A stretch of DNA of 64,000 nucleotides from the NCBI GenBank assembly GCA_965602035.1, contig OZ271919.1, positions 2,666,001 through 2,730,000 on the forward strand, in the 5' to 3' direction. How positions within the stretch are numbered: the first letter of the stretch is position 1; every line of letters begins with the position of its first letter. The stretch comes from Natronospirillum sp965602035. Lineage in GTDB: Bacteria > Pseudomonadota > Gammaproteobacteria > Pseudomonadales > Natronospirillaceae. The notes beneath the pieces were generated by a model. That model had not been told where the DNA came from. It did no database searches and was given only the letters and a program-made list of their open reading frames with translations. Position numbers and translations under genes: made by a program. Below are positions 7,293 through 15,853 of this stretch, piece by piece.

Positions 7293-8143
7293 TGGTTGAA
7301 AATCGCCCCTGGTTAACCCTTGTACGCCACGCCATTCTGCTGCTGGGCCTGTTTGTTATCGGGCTGCCTATCTGGGTAGCGCTGGTCGCCTCTACTCACC
7401 CATCCAGCTCGTTTACGGCCGGATTAATGCCGATGTGGTTCGGCGAACTCGGGGGCGCGAACTTTCGGGATGTCCTGACCAATGATACGGGCGTTCTGGG
7501 CGTCGAAACCTCGGCTTCATGGATGATGTGGAACAGCTTCATCATGGCCATGGTGATTGCTGTCGGCAAGATCGTCATCTCGCTCATGTCGGCCTATGCC
7601 ATTGTCTATTTCCGCTTCCCTTTCCGGCGTACGGCGTTCTGGCTGATTTTTGTCACGCTGATGCTGCCGGTCGAGGTGCGCATACTGCCAACCTATGAGG
7701 TGGTGGCGAGTCTGGGCATGTTGAACTCATACGCAGGCCTGACCGTGCCGCTGATAGCCAGTGCGACGGCCACGTTTCTGTTCCGCCAGTTTTTCATGTC
7801 GGTGCCGGACTCACTCGCTGAGGCCGCGCGAATCGACGGTGCCGGCCCCATCAAGTTTTTCAAGGACATTCTGCTGCCACTGTCAGTCAACAACATCGCG
7901 GCCATGTTTGTGATTCTGTTTATCTATGGCTGGAACCAGTATCTGTGGCCGCTCGTGATCACCACCGATGAGGACTATTACACCATCGTTATGGTGATCA
8001 AACGTCTGATGACAGCCGGCGAGGGCAATGTGCCCTGGAACGTCATTATGAGCACCACCGTACTTGCCATGCTGCCGCCCGTGGTGGTGGTTATTGTGAT
8101 GCAGAAATTCTTCGTTCGTGGCCTGGTAGAACAGGAAAAATAA
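7292..8143 (+). CDS. ugpE: Glycerol-3-phosphate ABC transporter permease UgpE
   Basis: A 283-residue permease with six membrane segments and the EAA motif LAEAARIDGAGPIKFFKDILLP near residue 175. The sequence LVASTHPSSSF near residue 30 and YGWNQYLWPLVIT near 210 are typical of UgpE/MalG-type subunits. The start codon shares one base with the ugpA stop, so translation is coupled. It completes the UgpAE heterodimer. Confidence 0.94.
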   Translation: MVENRPWLTLVRHAILLLGLFVIGLPIWVALVASTHPSSSFTAGLMPMWFGELGGANFRDVLTNDTGVLGVETSASWMMWNSFIMAMVIAVGKIVISLMSAYAIVYFRFPFRRTAFWLIFVTLMLPVEVRILPTYEVVASLGMLNSYAGLTVPLIASATATFLFRQFFMSVPDSLAEAARIDGAGPIKFFKDILLPLSVNNIAAMFVILFIYGWNQYLWPLVITTDEDYYTIVMVIKRLMTAGEGNVPWNVIMSTTVLAMLPPVVVVIVMQKFFVRGLVEQEK

Positions 8144-8155
8144 GGGGTAAAAGCT

Positions 8156-9247
8156 GTGGCGACTGTTTCGTTACGTAATATCAAAAAGGTTTATTCGAAC
8201 GGCTACCAGGCGATTCACAATATGAATCTGGAAATCGCTGATGGCGAGATGGTGGTGCTGGTCGGCCCTTCGGGTTGCGGGAAGTCAACCTCGTTGCGCA
8301 TGGTGGCCGGCCTGGAGACGGTGTCCGAGGGCGACCTGTTCATTGGCGATGCCCGGGTGAACGAACTGGAGCCTTCGGAACGCGACATTGCGATGGTCTT
8401 CCAGAATTACGCGCTGTACCCGCACATGACCGTATACCGTAACATGGGCTACGGCCTCAAGAACCAGGGCTACAGCAAGGCCGATATCGAGACCAAGGTA
8501 CGCAGAGCCGCAAGAACCCTGGAAATTGAGCACCTGTTGCAGAACAAGCCCGGCCAGCTCTCAGGCGGTCAGCGCCAGCGCGTTGCCATGGGGCGGGCGA
8601 TCGTACGCAACCCCAAGGTATTTCTGTTTGATGAGCCGTTGTCGAACCTCGATGCCAAGCTCCGGGTGCAGATGCGCATCGAGATCAAGCGGTTACAGCA
8701 GGAGTTCGGCACCACTTCCATATACGTGACGCACGATCAGGTAGAAGCCATGACGCTGGCTGACCGCCTGGTTGTGATGCTCGATGGTAATGTCGAGCAG
8801 GTGGGACCACCCTTGCACCTCTATGACCACCCGGAGACGGAATTTGTGGCGAGTTTTCTGGGCTCCCCCAGCATGAATTTTATTCCGGCCACCGTAGAGA
8901 CCGGCGCGTCACTGACGCTGCCGGGTGGGCAGTCCGTGCCAGTGCCCGAATCGGTGTTGCGTGATTGCCAGGTTGGCCAGTCCGTCAACCTGGGCATGCG
9001 CCCGGAGCACCTCGAGACCTGCAGCACGGAGGAGGCCGATTTCTATCTGACCATAGAGATGATCGAGCCGCTGGGTGCAGACACGCTCTTATACGGTAAG
9101 ATACCCGGGCATGACCAATTGTTGATCGCCGAACAGCCGGGAAAGATCAGTTACCAGCGTCATGCGGAAGTGCCGCTCCGGCTCGACCGCGAGCGGGTAC
9201 ATCTGTTCAATCCGGAAACAGGGAGACGCGTAAACCATGCGAGCTGA
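8156..9247 (+). CDS. ugpC: Glycerol-3-phosphate ABC transporter ATPase UgpC
   Basis: A 363-residue ABC ATPase of the MalK/UgpC type, starting at GTG 8156 with AAGGGG 8 bases before. Walker A GPSGCGKST lies at 37-45, signature LSGGQ at 135-139, Walker B FLFDEP at 156-161, and the H-loop VTHD near 190. Residues from about 235 onward form the TOBE/OB regulatory domain, with the SPSMNF segment. It energises UgpAE. The last 11 bases overlap ugpQ. Confidence 0.94.
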   Translation: MATVSLRNIKKVYSNGYQAIHNMNLEIADGEMVVLVGPSGCGKSTSLRMVAGLETVSEGDLFIGDARVNELEPSERDIAMVFQNYALYPHMTVYRNMGYGLKNQGYSKADIETKVRRAARTLEIEHLLQNKPGQLSGGQRQRVAMGRAIVRNPKVFLFDEPLSNLDAKLRVQMRIEIKRLQQEFGTTSIYVTHDQVEAMTLADRLVVMLDGNVEQVGPPLHLYDHPETEFVASFLGSPSMNFIPATVETGASLTLPGGQSVPVPESVLRDCQVGQSVNLGMRPEHLETCSTEEADFYLTIEMIEPLGADTLLYGKIPGHDQLLIAEQPGKISYQRHAEVPLRLDRERVHLFNPETGRRVNHAS

Positions 9248-9962
9248 ACCACTGATCGCGCATCGCGGTTCGTCGCTGCTTCGACCCGAAAATTCGTTGG
9301 CTGCGGTCAGCCTGACCCGGTCGCTGGGTGTGGGTTGGATCGAGGTGGATGCCAACCTGCTGGGGGATGGCACCGTTGTTGTATTTCACGACGACGTGCT
9401 GGACCGGCTTACGGGGACAACGGGACACCTGAAGGACCAGACCTGGGACACCGTTGCTGATCTCGACATTGGCAGCCACTTTAGCCCGGCGTATCGGCAT
9501 GAGCGGATGCCACGGCTGGAAACGCTTTTGGAGCATACCGCGGCCCTGGGGCTGGGGCTCAACCTGGAGTTGAAACTGTACCCGCATTTCTCGCCGGCCC
9601 GAATGGTTTATAACGCCCTGCCTGTCATTGAACGGCATTGGTCCGACACGGACCGGCTGATTATTTCCAGTTTCAGCGAGGAGGTTCTGGGCATACTGGC
9701 GGAGGAGCGGCCTGACTGGCAGCTCGGCTATTTGTGCCGGTCGGTGCCGCGTCGCTGGTCGCAGATTGCCGATCAGCTGAACCTGGTCAGCATTCATTGT
9801 CATTATCAGGGGGTGGATGAGAGAACGGTGCGCCGCATCAAGGATCGCGGCCTGGATGTCTATTGCTATACAGTCAACGACCGACCCACCGGTGAGGCAC
9901 TGTGGAAACACGGTGTGGATGGGTTGATCACGGATGACCCGCTGCTGTTCTCTGGCCGATGA
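9237..9962 (+). CDS. ugpQ: Glycerophosphodiester phosphodiesterase UgpQ
   Basis: A 241-residue cytoplasmic GDPD-family enzyme. The catalytic start is intact: LIAHRGSS with RPENS (His-Arg then Glu-Asn), EVDAN, and VVFHDDVLDRLTG. ELKLYP near residue 105 supplies another conserved metal or catalytic region. It hydrolyses imported glycerophosphodiesters to glycerol-3-phosphate and an alcohol. It overlaps ugpC by 11 bases and shares ATGA with the next regulator gene, so the ugp genes are tightly coupled. Confidence 0.93.
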   Translation: MRAEPLIAHRGSSLLRPENSLAAVSLTRSLGVGWIEVDANLLGDGTVVVFHDDVLDRLTGTTGHLKDQTWDTVADLDIGSHFSPAYRHERMPRLETLLEHTAALGLGLNLELKLYPHFSPARMVYNALPVIERHWSDTDRLIISSFSEEVLGILAEERPDWQLGYLCRSVPRRWSQIADQLNLVSIHCHYQGVDERTVRRIKDRGLDVYCYTVNDRPTGEALWKHGVDGLITDDPLLFSGR

Positions 9963-10771
9963 AACTGTCTGATCGCCAGCAACAGATTCTGGACTGGGTG
10001 CGTACAGAGGAACACCTGTCGGTGGATACCCTGGCTGAACGCTTCGACGTAACCCCCCAGACTGTCCGCAAGGACGTGAACCAGCTGTGCGAAAGCGGTC
10101 TGCTTCGCCGGCGCTATGGGGGCGTGAGCCTCCCATCGTCAGTTACCAATATCTCTTTCAGTTCCCGTCAGGTTCTCAACCAGTATGCCAAGCAGGCTAT
10201 TGCCCGCGAATTGGCCCATCGTATTCCGGAAAATTCGTCGGTGTATCTGGGTATCGGCACGACCGTGGAATTCGTCGCCAGAGAGCTGTCGGAACATGCC
10301 GGTCTAAAAGTCTTCACCAATAACCTCAATGTTGCCTCGCTTCTGTGCAATAGCCCCGGCATAGAGGTCCGGGTCTCGGGCGGGCAACTGCGGCACAATG
10401 ACCACGATGTGGTCGGGGAAGAGGCCACCGAGTTCTTTTCCAGCTACCTGGCAGACTTCGGGGTCATAGGCGCCGGCAGCCTGGACATGCGTTTCGGAAT
10501 GATGGATTTCGAGCTGCGGGAGGCCAGGGTCAGTCAGGCGATCATTGCAAACTCTCGACACCGTGTGCTGGTTGCCGACCAGAGCAAGTGGCGGCGCAGC
10601 GCACTGGCCAAAGTCGGTGTGTTCAGCGATCTTGACCTCTTCATAACGGATCGGCTGCCGTCGCCAGAGCAGGCCAACTGGCCTGCATCCGTGCCCTTTA
10701 TCGAAGCCGATTCGGATAACCGGAGCCCGGAACCAGACCTGCCGGACCGCGTGGGAGGCCCAATGCCATGA
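9959..10771 (+). CDS. DeoR/GlpR family transcriptional repressor
   Basis: A 270-residue DeoR-family regulator. The N-terminal winged helix (LSDRQQQILDWVRTEEHLSV, then VTPQTVRKDVNQLCESGLLRR) is followed by a sugar-phosphate-sensing domain with VYLGIGTTVEFVA near residue 95 and GVIGAGSLD near 165. The HHxL-type sequence LVADQSKWRR is typical of GlpR relatives, which sense glycerol-3-phosphate. It lies within the ugp operon (ATGA overlaps on both sides). The inverted repeat at 4745-4768 is a plausible operator. The effector assignment is inferred. Confidence 0.88.
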   Translation: MKLSDRQQQILDWVRTEEHLSVDTLAERFDVTPQTVRKDVNQLCESGLLRRRYGGVSLPSSVTNISFSSRQVLNQYAKQAIARELAHRIPENSSVYLGIGTTVEFVARELSEHAGLKVFTNNLNVASLLCNSPGIEVRVSGGQLRHNDHDVVGEEATEFFSSYLADFGVIGAGSLDMRFGMMDFELREARVSQAIIANSRHRVLVADQSKWRRSALAKVGVFSDLDLFITDRLPSPEQANWPASVPFIEADSDNRSPEPDLPDRVGGPMP

Positions 10772-11580
10772 CGGATATGGACTACTCCTCCCTGACCTTC
10801 CTGTTCACCGACGTGGACGATACGCTGACCACTCAGGGGCAGTTGCGGCCCGACACCTACGATGCACTCTGGCGGCTCGCCGACGCCGGTGTGCGGATCA
10901 TTCCGGTTACGGGGGGCTGTGCCGGCTGGTGTGACCAGATTGCCAGGACCTGGCCGGTGGTGGGCGTGGTGGGTGAAGGCGGTGCCTTTTACATTACACG
11001 AAGCACAGATGACGGTACCTCCTGGCATTTCTGGACCGGGGCAGACGAACAGAAGGCGAGTCAGCAGCGCATAATGACCGCCGTTGAGGAGCTTTCGCGG
11101 GCGGTCGATTTCCCTATTTCTCTGGCCAAGGATCAACCCTTCCGGGTGGCCGATGTCGCCATTGACTACAACCAGGATCAGCGCCTGACGAGGGAACAGG
11201 CACGTCATGTCAGCGAGGCGCTGGGTGCACGCGGGTTTCAGGTCAAGCAGAGTTCCATTCACATCAATGTCTGGGAAGGGCCCTTTGACAAGTGTGCCAT
11301 GTCAAAGCGAATGCTCGCGGATCAGTTCGGCCTGAACGAACCCGAGATGGCAGCCCGATCGTTCTTTGTCGGTGATGCGCCCAACGATGAAAGCATGTTC
11401 GCGTTTTTTCCCAACAGTGCCGGTGTTGCAAATATCCGGCCCTATCTCAGTGCACTGGCACACCGACCCGCACTCGTGCTGGACCACCCCTCGGGCGCCG
11501 GATTCTGTCAGCTTGCCGAACTGTGGCTATCGTCGCTGCAACGCGCCGGTGGCGACAGGCAGTCGGTGCGGGTGGAGTAG
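10768..11580 (+). CDS. HAD-IIB family phosphatase in the ugp operon
   Basis: A 270-residue haloacid-dehalogenase hydrolase. Motif I FTDVDDTLT is near residue 13, the motif II threonine lies in PVTGG near 47, a motif III lysine region follows near 190-200, and motif IV is GDAPNDESMF near 205. The cap and GEGG segment resemble HAD-IIB enzymes acting on sugar or glyceryl phosphates (mannosyl-3-phosphoglycerate phosphatase, sucrose phosphatase). Being coupled to ugpQ and the GlpR-like gene, it may dephosphorylate glycerol-3-phosphate or a derivative. That substrate is inferred, not seen. Confidence 0.82.
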   Translation: MTDMDYSSLTFLFTDVDDTLTTQGQLRPDTYDALWRLADAGVRIIPVTGGCAGWCDQIARTWPVVGVVGEGGAFYITRSTDDGTSWHFWTGADEQKASQQRIMTAVEELSRAVDFPISLAKDQPFRVADVAIDYNQDQRLTREQARHVSEALGARGFQVKQSSIHINVWEGPFDKCAMSKRMLADQFGLNEPEMAARSFFVGDAPNDESMFAFFPNSAGVANIRPYLSALAHRPALVLDHPSGAGFCQLAELWLSSLQRAGGDRQSVRVE

Positions 11581-11583
11581 TCT

Positions 11584-13200
11584 ATGTCGGTATTGATTGT
11601 GCTGGCAGGGGCGGTCGCGCTGCTGCTCTGGGGCATTCGTATGGTTCAGACCGGTTTCCGGCGGCTGCTGGGTAATCGGCTTGAACGAATTCTGCGCCGG
11701 ACCACCGGGCACCGGTTATCGGCATTTGCCATGGGTGGCGGCTCCGCGTTTCTGCTGCAGTCATCCACGGCTGTTGTGCTGTTGCTGGCCGGGTTTGCCA
11801 GTTCCGGAATGCTGGCGCTGCCCGCTGCCCTTGCCACGGTGCTGGGCGCTGAATTCGGTGCCAGCCTCGCCGCCGTATTACTGAACCTTGATATTCAGCA
11901 ACTGGCGCTGCCGGTTGTGCTGGTCGGTTATGTTCTGTTCAAGAATCAACGCATCCGGCGCAGCCGCCATGCCGGTCGTATTCTGATCGGCCTCGGCCTG
12001 CTCCTGCTGGCCCTCAGTCTGATCGGTGACGTGACCAGCCAGGTACGCGACAGCGAGATTTTCCGCGTGATCAGCGGTTATGTGGAAGCCGATGAAGCCC
12101 TCGCCATGACCCTGATGGGGGCGCTGACCTGGTTGATTCATTCCACGCTCGCTGCGGTGCTGATCATCGCCCGGTTTGTGCAGGAAAACACCATTACCAT
12201 GGAGTCGGCGCTCTTCCTGCTCCTGGGAGCCAACATCGGCGGTGCGTTTCCGGGGATCATCGCCGGCTGGGGGCTGCCGGGCAATGGCCGTCAGGTCGTG
12301 CTGGGCAACCTCGTGTTCCGGGTGGTTGCAGTTCTGCTCGGTCTGGCCGTGCTGGTGCCGTTTGGACCAGCGGTGATTGAACTGCTTCCCACCGGTGCAT
12401 TTGGCATTGTGATAGCGCACAGTGTGCTCAACCTCGTGAACGGTCTGGTCCTGCTGGCACTGCTGCCGCTGATTCTGCCGGTGCTTCAGCGCCATTTCGA
12501 CGCGCAGTCGGTCAAAGACTTCAACGAGGAAATGGACAACCCGATCTATCTGGCTGTGGAAGACATCAAGCACCCCGGTCGTGCCATGGCGAACGCGCGC
12601 AATGAAGCGCTGCACATCGCCGATATCGTTTACCGCATGCTGAGCTATTCCCTGGATGCGTTCCGCGACCGCAAACTGGCGGATCAGGTGAGCGCGCTCG
12701 ATGACGACATTGACCGCTTGCACCGCGAAGCACTCAACTATGTGGTGTCCATTGACGATTCCGGGAAAGAGGGTATTGGTGTGGAAAGTCATGAGGTGAT
12801 TACCTTCATGACCAACCTGGAACATATCGGCGACATTATCGAGTCGAGTCTGATGCACTCAGCGCGAAACAAACTGCGCCAGGATGTCGAGTTTGAACCG
12901 CAGCAAGCCGAGGTGATTGACCGCCTGCACTCGCAACTGGTCGATGCGTTCCGGCTGTCACAGGCCGTGTTTACCAGTGATTCCGAGGAACTGGCGCGGG
13001 AACTGGTGGGCGTCAAACGCAAGTACCGGAAGGCTGTATTCGAGGCGCGGCATGCCCACCTGGACAAACTGAACGGCCATCACTCCGAGGACCTGGTAGC
13101 GACCCAGATTTTCATGGATGTGCTCCGTGATATGCAGCGGATCTGCTCGCACCTGACCGCCATTGCGTACACCATTCTGGATCGCAAGGTCGATCACTGA
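11584..13200 (+). CDS. Na/Pi cotransporter family protein with PhoU-like domain
   Basis: A 538-residue protein. Two Na/Pi-cotransporter repeats span about residues 1-300, with the signature QSSTA in FLLQSSTAVVLL (repeat 1) and a weaker HSTLA (repeat 2). A helical PhoU-like domain occupies about 345-525. The E. coli relative YjbB is implicated in phosphate export when organophosphates are consumed. Position as the last gene after the ugp/phosphatase genes (3 bases after the HAD stop) supports a role in phosphate balance. Direction of transport cannot be read from the sequence. Confidence 0.9.
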   Translation: MSVLIVLAGAVALLLWGIRMVQTGFRRLLGNRLERILRRTTGHRLSAFAMGGGSAFLLQSSTAVVLLLAGFASSGMLALPAALATVLGAEFGASLAAVLLNLDIQQLALPVVLVGYVLFKNQRIRRSRHAGRILIGLGLLLLALSLIGDVTSQVRDSEIFRVISGYVEADEALAMTLMGALTWLIHSTLAAVLIIARFVQENTITMESALFLLLGANIGGAFPGIIAGWGLPGNGRQVVLGNLVFRVVAVLLGLAVLVPFGPAVIELLPTGAFGIVIAHSVLNLVNGLVLLALLPLILPVLQRHFDAQSVKDFNEEMDNPIYLAVEDIKHPGRAMANARNEALHIADIVYRMLSYSLDAFRDRKLADQVSALDDDIDRLHREALNYVVSIDDSGKEGIGVESHEVITFMTNLEHIGDIIESSLMHSARNKLRQDVEFEPQQAEVIDRLHSQLVDAFRLSQAVFTSDSEELARELVGVKRKYRKAVFEARHAHLDKLNGHHSEDLVATQIFMDVLRDMQRICSHLTAIAYTILDRKVDH

Positions 13201-13263
13201 GGCTCGACGCAGCGGGACTATCCGTTACACTGGCCCTGATCAGTCCTGTTTCCGGAATCCCCC

Positions 13264-15153
13264 ATGACTCAGTATTTCATTCAGGCGTTTATTTATCTGG
13301 TTGCCGCGGTGATAGCGGTACCGTTGGCGAAGCGGCTCGGTCTGGGCTCTGTGCTGGGCTATCTCGTCGCCGGTGTTGTGATTGGTCCGATTGCCGGCTT
13401 CGTGGGGCAGGAAACCACCACCATTCAGCATTTTGCGGAGTTCGGGGTGGTGATGATGCTGTTTCTCGTCGGAATGGAGCTTGACCCGAAAGCACTCTGG
13501 GCCATGCGCGTCCGGCTGATTGGTCTGGGTGGTCTGCAGGTTGTCCTGACAGCACTGTTGGGCGCGGCAATCGGCTACGGGTTCGGGCTGGCCTGGCAGA
13601 CGTCGATTGCGGTGGGCTTTATTTTCGCTCTGTCGTCGACCGCGATCGTCATGCAGACCCTCTCGGAAAAGGGCTTGATCAAGACCGAAGGCGGCCGTGG
13701 TTCTTTTTCGGTACTGCTGTTCCAGGATATTGCGGTGATACCCATGCTGGCGGTCATCCCGCTGCTCGCGATTGCCGGTGCGGGGCATACCGGTGAAGCG
13801 GGCCATGGCAGTCAGCTCAGTCTGGTGTCCGGCCTTCCCGGGTGGGCTCATGCGCTGGTGGTCGTGCTGGCCGTCGCTGCAGTGATCGTGGGTGGCCGGC
13901 TGCTCGGCCGCCCTTTGTTCCGCTATGTCGTGCAGTCCGGGTTGCGGGAGGTGTTTACCGCAGCGGCGCTGATGATTGTAATCGGTATCGCTGCTCTGAT
14001 GAGCCTGGTCAATCTGTCACCGGCACTCGGAGCTTTCCTCGCCGGCGTCGTACTGGCGAACAGCGAGTTCCGGCATGAGCTGGAAGCGAATATTGAGCCT
14101 TTCAAAGGGCTGCTGCTCGGGTTGTTCTTCATTACCGTGGGCGCCGGTGTCGACTTTGCCGTGCTGGCGGAGAGCTGGCTGCTGGTCGTCGGGCTGGGCA
14201 CGGCAGTAATGATCGGTAAATCCTTGATCCTGCTGGTTCTCGCGATGCTGTTTCGACTGCGTGGCAGCAATGGCTGGCTGTTTACGCTCAGCCTGGCTCA
14301 GGCCGGTGAATTCGGCTTTGTGCTGCTGACCTACAGCGTGAGCAACAGAGTAATCGGCGATGAGCTGGCGCAATTGCTTTCACTGGTCGTCGCGTTCTCC
14401 ATGTTTCTGACGCCCCTGCTCTTCATTGCCTACGATCGACTGGTATTGCCCCGCTATGAACGACAGCAGAATGCGGAGCGGGCGCCTGATGCCATCCATG
14501 AGCAGGCGCCGGTGATTGTTGCAGGCGTCGGCCGATTCGGCCAGATTATCGTTCGGTTGTTGCGAGCCAGCAATATTCCGATCGTGGTGCTGGACCACGA
14601 GATTGACCAGATCGACAACGTACGACAGATTGGCATCAAGAGCTACTATGGTGACGCAACACGTCCGGATCTGCTCGAAACGGCGGGAATCGGGCATGCA
14701 CGGCTACTGGTTGTGGCGATAGATGATCGCTCCCGCGCTGTCAGGCTCGTCCACCACGTCAAGCAGGCCTACCCGGGCGTCTACGTGCTGGCCCGTGCAT
14801 TCGACCGGGGGCATGGTTATAGCCTCAGGGCCGCAGGAGCGGATCAGGTAGTCAGTGAAACCTATCATTCGGCACTGGAAGCCGGGAACGGGGCGCTCAC
14901 TGCCATGGGCATTCACCCCGAGCGGGCTCGCCAGATGACGCGGGCGTTTCTCGATGCGGAAGCCGCACATGAAGACGATCTGTATGAAGCCTGGGAGGAA
15001 ATTGAGGGAAGCCTGGCGTTCAGCCCCCGCTACGGGGAGCTGTTCCTGAAACTGGAAGAGACGCTCAGCGACGCCATGGACGAGCATCAGAGCCCGGAAG
15101 ACGCTCAGCTTCCCGGTTACCGTCCGCCGCCACCGTCACCGCAGGACAACTGA
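13264..15153 (+). CDS. CPA2 monovalent cation:proton antiporter, KefB type
   Basis: A 629-residue protein. An N-terminal sodium/hydrogen exchanger domain has about 12 membrane segments (GSVLGYLVAGVVIGP, FALSSTAIVMQTL, LSPALGAFLAGVVLANSEFRHELE). A RCK/TrkA-N domain begins near residue 418 with GVGRFG and VVLDHEIDQID. Residues beyond about 540 form an acidic, proline-ending tail. Such proteins export K+ in exchange for H+ and are gated by nucleotides or glutathione adducts. No kefG/kefF-like partner gene is adjacent. The 16-base gap to the convergent CPXCG gene shows no terminator. Confidence 0.92.
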   Translation: MTQYFIQAFIYLVAAVIAVPLAKRLGLGSVLGYLVAGVVIGPIAGFVGQETTTIQHFAEFGVVMMLFLVGMELDPKALWAMRVRLIGLGGLQVVLTALLGAAIGYGFGLAWQTSIAVGFIFALSSTAIVMQTLSEKGLIKTEGGRGSFSVLLFQDIAVIPMLAVIPLLAIAGAGHTGEAGHGSQLSLVSGLPGWAHALVVVLAVAAVIVGGRLLGRPLFRYVVQSGLREVFTAAALMIVIGIAALMSLVNLSPALGAFLAGVVLANSEFRHELEANIEPFKGLLLGLFFITVGAGVDFAVLAESWLLVVGLGTAVMIGKSLILLVLAMLFRLRGSNGWLFTLSLAQAGEFGFVLLTYSVSNRVIGDELAQLLSLVVAFSMFLTPLLFIAYDRLVLPRYERQQNAERAPDAIHEQAPVIVAGVGRFGQIIVRLLRASNIPIVVLDHEIDQIDNVRQIGIKSYYGDATRPDLLETAGIGHARLLVVAIDDRSRAVRLVHHVKQAYPGVYVLARAFDRGHGYSLRAAGADQVVSETYHSALEAGNGALTAMGIHPERARQMTRAFLDAEAAHEDDLYEAWEEIEGSLAFSPRYGELFLKLEETLSDAMDEHQSPEDAQLPGYRPPPPSPQDN

Positions 15154-15169
15154 CGATCCGAAGACAATG

Positions 15170-15367
15170 TCAGAACGGCTCGTCTTCCCGATGCACGGAT
15201 ACGGTCGGATCGCCATCCATGGTCGGCGTAACATCGAAAACAATCGGTTGGCAGCAGACCTGGCAATCTTCGATGTAGTTCTGCTCTTCATCCAGATCTT
15301 CAATAAGCACATGAATCGGCTCGCCACAGTAAGGACAGTTCACCGTCGTCTCGAGCAGGTCATACAT
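15170..15367 (-). CDS. CPXCG motif-containing cysteine-rich protein
   Basis: A 65-residue conserved small protein with two zinc-ribbon-like cysteine pairs: CPYCG near residue 11 and CQVC near 35. The acidic linker EDLDEEQNYIEDC between them is typical of the family. It is widespread in gammaproteobacteria and its function is unknown. The family length is about 60-70 residues, so this is complete. Confidence 0.88.
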   Translation of the reverse strand: MYDLLETTVNCPYCGEPIHVLIEDLDEEQNYIEDCQVCCQPIVFDVTPTMDGDPTVSVHREDEPF

Positions 15368-15439
15368 GCGGTGCCTCCGTGATCGTCCAGACTCTGATTT
15401 CAGGATAGACGCTGTCGCCGCCGAGGCAAACGCAATCCG

Positions 15440-15853
15440 TCAGGGTGTGCGCGGGTACGCAGGAACACCCTCCGGCAGGGTCACCCACGGCAGTTTCTCA
15501 TCGACCCATATATGGACGGACGGCTCGAACACTGCATCAGATTCGTGGCGGGTCGGCTTCAGTTTCAGCTTGATCGCCTCCGGCTGCGCCGGGTTGTAGT
15601 GATAGATGCGGTTACCGCACCCGGTGCAGAAGCGCGCAATGTTTATGTTGCCGCTGTCCGCGGTGCGCTGCCACTCACCCATTTCGCCGTTGAAGGTAAT
15701 GTCGCCGGCGTCGACGAACCAGGTCAGGCTATAGGGTGCACCCGCCAGCTTCTGGCATTGCGTACAGTGACACGCGGCCACTTTCGACGGGGCGCGGGCC
15801 AGAGTGTAGGTCACCTGACCGCACTGGCACGACGCCTTGATGGGCAACTTCAT
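15440..15853 (-). CDS. GFA (CENP-V/GFA) family zinc protein
   Basis: A 137-residue protein of the glutathione-dependent formaldehyde-activating family. Zinc-binding cysteines are seen in CQCG (near 10), CHCTQCQK (near 29) and CTGCGN (near 77), and the SLTWFVD and SVHIWVDEKLPW segments are family-typical. Its ATG overlaps the stop of the deacetylase gene (ATGA), so the two are co-translated. Most members have no proven reaction, and formaldehyde activation should not be assumed. Confidence 0.88.
   Translation of the reverse strand: MKLPIKASCQCGQVTYTLARAPSKVAACHCTQCQKLAGAPYSLTWFVDAGDITFNGEMGEWQRTADSGNINIARFCTGCGNRIYHYNPAQPEAIKLKLKPTRHESDAVFEPSVHIWVDEKLPWVTLPEGVPAYPRTP

Noticed and set aside
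9207..10136. 309-codon antisense frame over ugpQ
   Set aside because: ugpQ and the DeoR-type gene explain the region and are coupled by overlap.
11878..12858. 326-codon antisense frame inside the Na/Pi transporter gene
   Set aside because: Composition is His/Gln-rich as expected for reversed membrane-protein codons, with no start signal.
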